From the NCBI GenBank assembly GCA_028583605.1, contig CM053329.1, forward strand, positions 36,145,992 through 36,209,991: DNA of 64,000 nucleotides, written 5' to 3'. Positions 57,236-64,000 of this stretch are shown here, in pieces; positions within the stretch are counted from its first letter, which is position 1, and every line of letters begins with the position of its first letter. The DNA is from Dastarcus helophoroides. Lineage: Eukaryota > Arthropoda > Insecta > Coleoptera > Bothrideridae. Position numbers and translations under genes: made by a program. The notes below the pieces were generated by a model. It was not told the origin of the DNA and made no database searches. It saw only the letters and a list, made by a program, of their open reading frames with translations.

Positions 57236-59694
57236 ATTCCTCAGAAAATGACTGCTTGACTGCTTGCAGTGAGTACCACCGAGCTGAATCAGAAGGCGAT
57301 GAAAACGAAATATATGGCAATTTCGTTTTTAGTGAAAATTTAAAACTAACCTCTAGACTTCAGTAACTAGTAATTTATTAATTGATAATTCACTCGATTT
57401 ACTGTAACCTATCTCTTCTGTTCTGCCAGGAAAACTTTAAATTATAAGATAGCGGTAGATTTGAAATTCGGTTTCAAACTTATCTCGTTATTTACACTTT
57501 AACTTCTCGATTTCAAGTTGACATTTCTACATTTCTATGCGAACATAATCTATAGACAATTTTGAGAGCTTTGCCAGAGGAAGGGGGTGATATCAGTTCG
57601 GTTCGCCTCGCCAGTTTGAAAAAATAATTGGCTTACGCTTAAGCTTCCGATGATTAATGTGTTTTTAACGCATTCTTTTAGAGTGGCTCCGAAAATGGCA
57701 AACGGATAATCTCCTGTAAATATTTTGAATAGACATTGAATGGGAAATGTTCCTCTGAGATGTCGTCAAGTGTTCGGCCCGAAATACACCCATTATTATG
57801 TAAAACATTCAAGTAGGCGTGCGAAAATCTGGCAAAAGGACACATGACAAAACCGCAACAGTCTTTAGCCGTAGAGCGAATTTGGAAGAGCGTCAACTAA
57901 TTCCCTCTTTTAATCCCGAGCAACCCTTTGCATCAGTTACATCATCCCTTATTTACATCTGACGGGCCTGAAAGAGTGTATCGAGGCGAAATATTCTATA
58001 TCCAATATCACTTCATAGCTTTGTCGAGAGCTGCTAACGGCTGAAGGGACCCATTGTTGACTTGTCAGCATCCTCGGAGAATATTCCGAGCTGGACCATA
58101 TTGAAATTTTATCAGATTTGAATGTAAATAGTGTCGACATGCGCCCCAACACCATATTGAGGTCGGATTAGTTCGTGTATCAAGTTACTATTTGCATATG
58201 TTGTGTTATCATTTTAATTAAATCTACCTCGTCAACTACGCCAGGTAGAATATCCAAACGAATGCATTTTTCCATTTGCACTTATTCTAATTAATATTAT
58301 CCGCATTTATGTTTCGCTTTGTTGCATATATTATAATTAGGAAATGTGACAGGCATCCCCAAAATATATCATTAAAATTGGTAAAGGAAAAAGACATAAA
58401 TCAAAAGCTAGTTAATTTTATAAGCACTGATTCACAGACAAGGTATAGCTTAAACCGTGAGTCTAGAATCATGAAGATTCGCACGAGTATTCCCCATATG
58501 ACGTAGGTGAGCATAAAGGGAGGATTTTTCAAAATCCAAAATTCAAGGGGGTAAAAATGGGAATTAAATTATATCCGGGTTGCATGCAATGGATAAAACA
58601 AATAATTGTAGTAATAAAAGTTGCCTATACACGTTAAGCATTCATTTATATCTTTTTTTTCCCTTCTTATATGCCGCCAGCAATCAAATATAAAATTGGA
58701 TAAAGCAACACATAATAAATTAACATGACCGAATTGGCTAAATGCTTAAGAAATGTAACAAAATATAAGAATTTTGTCTGTTTCAAAAGCAAACAGTAAG
58801 TTGTTGGACCAGACTCGGGTTATTGCAGTTCCAAGTGTGTCCTGTTAAAATTTTACTTTTGTCTAAGAGACATTAAAGAACGTTTTCTACTGCCATACTA
58901 CCTATAGGTTTCGATTACATAAAGTTAAATGTTAGATTAAGATTTCATCGTTGTTTACGTTAACTCTTCTCATTGAAAACCTCACTTTCTGTTTTGACGT
59001 AGAAAATTTGCCTTTCCCTTATTAGAACTCCCCGTCTTTGAGTAGATCGCCAAAGTTAAGATTGATGACTTCGAACTACACGCTTGAAGTGACACCCACA
59101 GTCAAGCAGAATCCTTTCACCTTTGACCCCGCAGTCCTGTCAGCTCGTAAGAGAAGAGGGTCACGAGAGAAATGGGAAATTCTTTACGTCCGCCGCTCTG
59201 TGACCATAACGGCAAGGACGAAGCCCCCGATGTGTGACACTCGAACTTTGTTTTATTGCGAATATCAAACGGGGCCAGTTTTATGGCTCATATATTTTAC
59301 GGCCCTTCGAGCCTTATACTTGCGCCTGTCGCGATTAAATTGCGCTAAAAAGGCGCTGTATTGTGGCACATTAACTCAATATCAATTAATCAATTCGGTA
59401 GTAAGTTAGGATAGTTTTAGCTAAAGCACCTGTGACTTCAGAATCCCTTTTGTTCGTACATATCATGAATGGAAAAGTGCATAGGAAGGGAGTACGCTAC
59501 ACCCCCATAACCAGCCTACTAAATTGTAAGATCGTATGTTGAACTTTCTTGACGCGGTTTTATTAGTTTGTTTGTTTTCTTCTTATTTCAGCAGTAGTCC
59601 TGGTCTAGGAGGCCCTAACCCGAAATGAATATTCGCCAAAAAATGTAGGATGATATAAATTGAAATATCAGTAGAAAAACGGTTAATTGTATAT
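57236..59694. other. Unrecognised higher-complexity island, no gene seen
   Basis: 57540-58200 and 59030-59450 are comparatively GC-rich and free of the repeats that fill the window. A 123-codon frame at 59038-59409 has no recognisable domain and an unlikely composition. These could be single-copy or regulatory DNA; the sequence alone does not show it. Confidence 0.4.
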
Positions 59695-62230
59695 TTAACC
59701 CTTCTTTGCATGATTTTTTAAATTTTTTTTAAAATAAATCATGGTGATTTAATTAATGCTCTAGATTAAAGGAAAAATATTTAAAAAAATCCTAGTGTAA
59801 ATAAAAATATGTATTATGTAAAAAACAATATGATGGAAATTTACATCATCATGCATTGTCACATATTTAGCTCAGTACTAAATAAATAAAAAAATATTGT
59901 TTACTCAATCTTCTTTATTCTTTATGGTAATTTAAAAAACAATTATTATTTTTATTTAAGCACAAATTGACGCCACATTTAATACACGAAATTGTGGAAT
60001 AGCTTTTACATTTGGGAAATTTGCACCGGAGTGACCCACCTACTTTTGGCCAATGTTCAGCACCATCTTTTCTTATGTCTTTTGGAGGTGGTGGAGCTGG
60101 AGAACCTTTTCTTTTTTTTTATTGTAGTTCTTTTTCTAGTAAACTGGTACTAGGACGCCCTCTTTTAGCTTCTTTGGTGGTTCCTCTGTTAAATAGCACA
60201 AAGGCCAATTCATTTCTGAATTGGCCCATTGTAAGCAGACTCTTTTTAGGTTCACCTCTTTCTTGAGCATTTTTTTTATAAATAATCCAAGAGTTTATAA
60301 TAGCTAGATCAAATAGATGAAAAAAAATACGCAAATACCACTTTTTAGACCTTATTTTTATATGATTTCTGCCCAAAAAGCTATCCATGAGATCTACTCC
60401 TCCCATATGTTTATTGTATTCTTGGACAATAAACGGGCAAGTAATATCAATTTTTTCTTTTGTTGTCCTGTCAAATCTATTGACTTTAGTTACAGGCAAT
60501 GCTCCAGAATAAGAAGATAACAGGGTTACTATCTTATTATCTTTCCGGCCATAAAATTAAATTGTTACGTTCTTGCACAACACTCTTTTCAAAACTACTT
60601 GGCACAGATTTTTTTATGAAAACGTCACTTCTGGAAGTTTACAATTTAGGTTCCGTTTGTTATTACCATGATATGAATCGGTTTAGCTAAAAAATACAAG
60701 GCAACGAGGTACTAAAAAGTATCAACACGTGTAGTGATTGTTTGTTTTTTATACTCCTAAATCAAAAAAACAAAATTTTGTTGCCAATCTAATTTGTTGG
60801 TCTATCTTTATTTCTCTGCATTTCTTGTAAAATATACCTTCAAACTTGTTGTCATATCTTTCAATCAAAATCACAGAGTACTCATTTCAAACTGATTATC
60901 TTTCCAAGCCACACAACTCAAATCTGTACCATCATGCACAGACACTCTTTCCTCAAAACTACCTCTGGGCACAGATTTTTTCATGAAATTTTTCTTCTCT
61001 GGAAGTTTATTATTTGGTATCCTGTTTTGTTGCACAGTTCCCACTGTGTGAATTCCGGATTTAGCTAAAAAAACTACCAATGGCAAAGAGGTATAAAAAT
61101 TATCAAAGTATATGATGTGGTTTTGGTTTCTTGGCACTCCTCGAAGCAAACGAACTACAACATTTCCTGTTGCACCAAGATCTGGTTCATCTGGGAGTTT
61201 CTCTGCATTCTCTTGTCCAGAATATACCTCAAACTTGTGGGCATATCCCATCAAATCACAGAGAACATACAATTTGAAGCCTTATTTATGGGGCTTCTTA
61301 GGCAGATACTGTTTTAAAAAATGCCCTATTTTGGTAGAACACATCTGTTCATCCACAGAAAGTCTTTGATTCATTGGCACTGTGGCAAACCTCTCATTGA
61401 GATGCTTGATAACAGGGCGGATTTTATAAAGCCTGTCATGTTCTGGATGACCTATAGGTTTGTGAAGATCATTGTTATTAAAATGTAATGATAACTTTAT
61501 TTTCTCAAACTTGTTTAGTGGCATTGTTGAAGAAATGGGCTCATATCCAAACTTGGGCGACCAGTATGATCTTGTGCTAGGAAATTTGATTACTGACATG
61601 TATAATAATATACCAAAAAACTTATACAAATCATATTCTGTAAATGTTATAGATGAACTAGAATTACTCTGTATTATATATAAATTTGTCTCCTCTACTA
61701 ATGTTTTGATAAAATCTTCAGTGATAAAATGGTTAAAACATTGATATGGAGTTTCTAGGTGTGATAGACTGCTTGAAGCAGTAGAACTCCCCAAGAAAGT
61801 AATTTTATCTGTATCATACACTAGATTCCTTTTTTTCCAAATCAAGCTTCTTTTGTCAAATGGAAAACTGGATGAAGACTGCAAATTGGATGATGTTGAT
61901 GGGTGAGAGGATTCTTGATCTTCTGGTTCTACAAGAGGAGGATCAATGTCAGCAGTTTCATCCACATCATCATCATCATCATCGTTCTCCTCCTGCAACA
62001 CTCTTATAACTTCATCAGCATCGCGGTTTTCATCATCGGAATCTTGGTCATCAAGGCCATCTTCTGAGAGCCAACCGCCTTCTAACTTACTAAGATAATC
62101 TTCAATATCTCTTTCATTCAAGTTTTCCTAAAAAACAACATAAAATAAACATTTACAAAAAAAAAATTGCCATACATTACAAGTGAAGTTACTGCACAGT
62201 GATGTAAATTTCCATCACATAGTTTCAAGA
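59695..62230 (-). mobile_element. PiggyBac-type transposon
   Basis: One end is TTAA at 59695-59698 followed by CCCTTCTTTGCATGA, the usual TTAA-CCCTTTG-like piggyBac terminus. Subterminal TGATGGAAATTTACATCA at about 59832-59849 recurs inverted at about 62200-62218. The far TTAA-CCC end was not found, so the right limit is approximate. Contains the transposase pseudogene. Confidence 0.75.
59920..62121 (-). pseudogene. PiggyBac-type transposase (PGBD-like), one stop and an internal mosaic duplication
   Basis: ATG at 62121 ([20 protein letters not shown]), acidic N-terminus ([16 protein letters not shown]), then the DDE_Tnp_1_7 domain. Catalytic Asp residues: LSVDEQM (about 61340), IIYFDNFYTS (about 61100) and NKHMGGVDLMDSF (about 60400). 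A stop at 61282-61284 stands where the family has Trp (KPHK*GFKLYVLCDLMGY). The frame then runs to about 60890 (SCVAWKDN), is followed by a decayed second copy of the same region (60885-60535), and resumes at RKDNKIVTLLSSYSG through 60119. The C-terminus (HWPKVGGSLRCKFPKCKSYS, then after a frameshift CIKCGVNLCL) is the cysteine-rich finger. The enzyme would excise and insert at TTAA. Nearly intact outside the duplicated part, so probably young. Confidence 0.9.
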
Positions 62231-62505
62231 AATGTATTCACAGTGTTTTGATATAAATTGTAATGAAAATGAGCAGCAGCGGCATTGCACTCAAAGGACA
62301 TATTCTTATACCTAATCTACTTTATTACATTAGCTCATATTTCATATTGCCAAATTGCCATAGGAAATACAATATATATCATGATTATGGTACGAGTCGA
62401 CAAGTTGACTCTTGATCGGTGATAAGTTAAATACGTAAACTCAAAATAAATATGAGGAAATTTTTCTTTGGTAAGTTTCACGTTTTTATTTGTCAAATTT
62501 ATATA
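62231..62505. other. No gene recognised
   Basis: May include the rest of the piggyBac 5' untranslated end. AT-rich; contains the small palindrome GTCGACAAGTTGAC at 62396. Confidence 0.4.
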
Positions 62506-62561
62506 ATTCTATAATGCACAGACCAATAGGTTTGAACATTTATTAGATTCGAAGTTTGGAA

Positions 62562-62604
62562 ACCAAATATCGGTTTCGATCTTGTTAGATCTCGTCAGTT
62601 TGGT
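62562..62604 (-). ncRNA. Hammerhead ribozyme motif, minus-strand arm
   Basis: Mirror of the plus-strand copy: ACCAAA, CTGACGA, GATCT/AGATC, GAAA, TTTGGT. One substitution in stem III (ACCGAT in place of ACCGGT) leaves a C-A mismatch. Cleavage triplet ATA. Confidence 0.6.
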
Positions 62605-62624
62605 ATTCAATTCGAGTTGGATAT

Positions 62625-62667
62625 ACCAAACTGACGAGATCTAACAAGATCGAAACCGGTATTTGGT
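62625..62667 (+). ncRNA. Hammerhead ribozyme motif, plus-strand arm
   Basis: Stem I ACCAAA (62625-62630) with TTTGGT (62662-62667); core CTGACGA (62631-62637); stem II GATCT and AGATC with AACA loop (62638-62651); GAAA (62652-62655); ACCGGT stem III; cleavage after A at 62661 in a GTA triplet, allowed by the NUH rule but usually slower than GTC. Confidence 0.78.
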
Positions 62668-63059
62668 TTCCAAACTTCGAATCTAATAAATGTTCAAACC
62701 TATTGGTCTGTGCATTATAGAATCCTTGTCTTCTGGGAACTCTCCTAGAGAGCAACCGTTTTGCTAGGTGGCAGTGTTTCAACTGTTGGTACTTTAGCTA
62801 CCTATGATTCACTATACACGCCTGGAGGGCTGCATGAATTTGTAGTCAAGGTTGCATTCTTCTTGCATACGAAATTTATATAATGTTAGGGTCACCAGAT
62901 TTTATTCTTCATTTTTAATAATTATCAAAACGAAAAAAAAATAATAAAAGAAACGAATACGTATTTTCTAGAAATTTTTAATTATTTTATCCAAATTCCG
63001 AGTTGAAATTGAAAATTCTAAATTATTTTCTTCAATTCTACGTCACTGTAAGCATATAA

Positions 63060-64000
63060 TCTATTTCATTAATTTATTTTTTTAAATTCTAAGTACGTAT
63101 AAACAATTTTATGCCAAATTATGGTGTTTTTTGTCAAAAACGTTTTATTTCTGATACATAAATTTTCTATACATTCCAACGTTTGTCGAAATTTCGATTA
63201 TTTTTAGAAATTTTCGAAATATCAACTTTTTTTGTAAAATCCTTTCAACCTTCTTTTAATTTTTGATTCAAATTCAACATTTCGACTTTTCCAGAGATTT
63301 CTTTCTTGATAAACATATTTATATGTATTTTGACCTTATTTTTAAAATATTCATTTTGGATTAAAAATTTTAACTTTTTTTTTAAATTCAAGTCTGGACT
63401 TTTAATTTTCCTTTTATTTAAACGAAATTTTCAGTTGAGATTCCAAGTTTTGATATTTTTGAGACTGAATTTTTATTTAGCATTTCGAAATAATTTAGAA
63501 ATATCTACATTTTTATTTTTCCTTTTCGACTTTAAAATCGAAATTTCTAAAAAAATTATGTTTTAAATTTCGATTTTCGTAAAATATTCAGTTTAGCTCG
63601 AAATATTTTTTATAATTTTCGAGTTTTTTTTTGCTTAAGATTTTATTTTTTTCTAAAGATCTTTATTTTAAAATTTCAGTTTTTAATTTTTTTCTTAAGT
63701 TTCCGCTTTGCGCTAAAAATTGTGTCCTTTAGTTTCTTTTCAAATTTTAATCCTAGTTACGAAATTTATACTTTTTAAAAAAAAATTTCGAGCTTGAACC
63801 CAACATTTTTGCTTCATCAAAAAACTTTCGGTTTTTTCTCAATATTTAAACTTTTTCTAAATATTTCGGTAAACTCAACATTTTTAGTTTAAAAAAAATT
63901 GACTTTAACTTCGAAGCTTGTGCATTTTGTTTGATAAAGTTCTTTTCTTTTTTCATCCTTTTAATTTTTCGTCCAAATTTGTGCTTTTCCTGAAGATTTT
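63060..64000. repeat. T-rich cryptic simple-sequence block
   Basis: TTTTTAAATTTCGA-type motifs to the window end; an 86-codon frame at 63306 is low-complexity and not a gene. Confidence 0.6.

Larger units (their letters stand above)
62506..62870 (-). repeat. Family D repeat, with a 218-bp near-perfect palindrome
   Basis: 62506-62606 and 62623-62723 are reverse complements over 101 bases with about one mismatch, separated by 16 bases (TCAATTCGAGTTGGAT). 62724-62870 matches the non-palindromic part of the copy at 44515 in reverse. The palindrome is therefore a family feature; the other copy has a partly deleted arm. Confidence 0.88.

Noticed and set aside
59038..59409. 123-codon plus-strand frame in a GC-richer island
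   Set aside because: No recognisable domain, no splice partners and no family similarity; composition does not separate it from chance.
60012..61744. Plus-strand frames of 60-90 codons
   Set aside because: Antisense shadows of the piggyBac transposase.

Overview
The window looks like gene-poor, AT-rich arthropod (most likely insect) chromosomal DNA built almost entirely of decayed mobile elements and simple-sequence expansions. The grounds are the mobile-element set (piggyBac, pogo/Tigger with a C-terminal PHD-like finger, mariner, a jockey/R1-type LINE, Penelope-like fragments, TATA-bearing solo LTRs, a Crypton-like tyrosine recombinase with a spliceosomal intron), an arthropod-typical uncharacterised repeat protein, and GT-AG splicing. 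A beetle is possible but only a guess. No host protein-coding gene, tRNA or rRNA was recognised.

Layout. 1-1.2 kb: broken copy of an arthropod repeat protein. 1.6-2.4 kb: dead mariner cut by a dispersed repeat I call family A. 3.6-4.7 kb: a solo LTR inside another solo LTR, then a Penelope-like GIY-YIG end. 5.2-7.7 kb: inverted-repeat elements nested in family A, then a second Penelope-like end. 7.9-11.6 kb: solo LTRs (one hit by a pogo-like MITE, one inside a mariner remnant) and a roughly 413-bp-period repeat (family C). 13.7-19.3 kb: A-rich cryptic simple sequence enclosing a 184-bp satellite and an inverted-repeat-bounded tyrosine recombinase element. 19.5-28 kb: mostly unrecognised sequence with a 660-bp GATA/GACA-type microsatellite. 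28.7-31 kb: large inverted repeat with a hammerhead motif, family A and family B copies. 33.8-38.7 kb: a second family B copy whose interior is replaced by about 3.6 kb of TTCGAATTT-like repeats plus a solo LTR. 38.7-46.7 kb: low-complexity blocks and a family D repeat with a canonical hammerhead. 47-57.2 kb: third family B copy and a decayed LINE split by a 2.5-kb pogo/Tigger element. 57.2-59.7 kb: unrecognised higher-complexity sequence. 59.7-62.2 kb: piggyBac. 62.5-62.9 kb: second family D copy arranged as a 218-bp near-perfect palindrome with hammerheads on both strands.

Two observations stand out. First, at least three unrelated-looking repeat families (A, D and the 29-kb inverted repeat) carry hammerhead or hammerhead-like ribozyme cores with very short self-complementary stem III, the form known from Penelope-like elements and retrozymes; Penelope-like coding remnants lie in the same window. 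Second, the tyrosine recombinase gene joins into an open 374-codon reading frame across a 64-nt intron and is flanked by a perfect 24-bp inverted repeat that continues outward as a longer inverted repeat, which is not a usual feature of Cryptons.

The elements do not form a pathway. Their nesting gives relative ages: the LINE is older than the pogo element in it; the larger solo LTR at 3.6 kb is older than the LTR inside it; the mariner at 10.8 kb is older than its LTR; family A at 5.2 kb is older than the inverted-repeat element in it, which is older than the MITE inside that.
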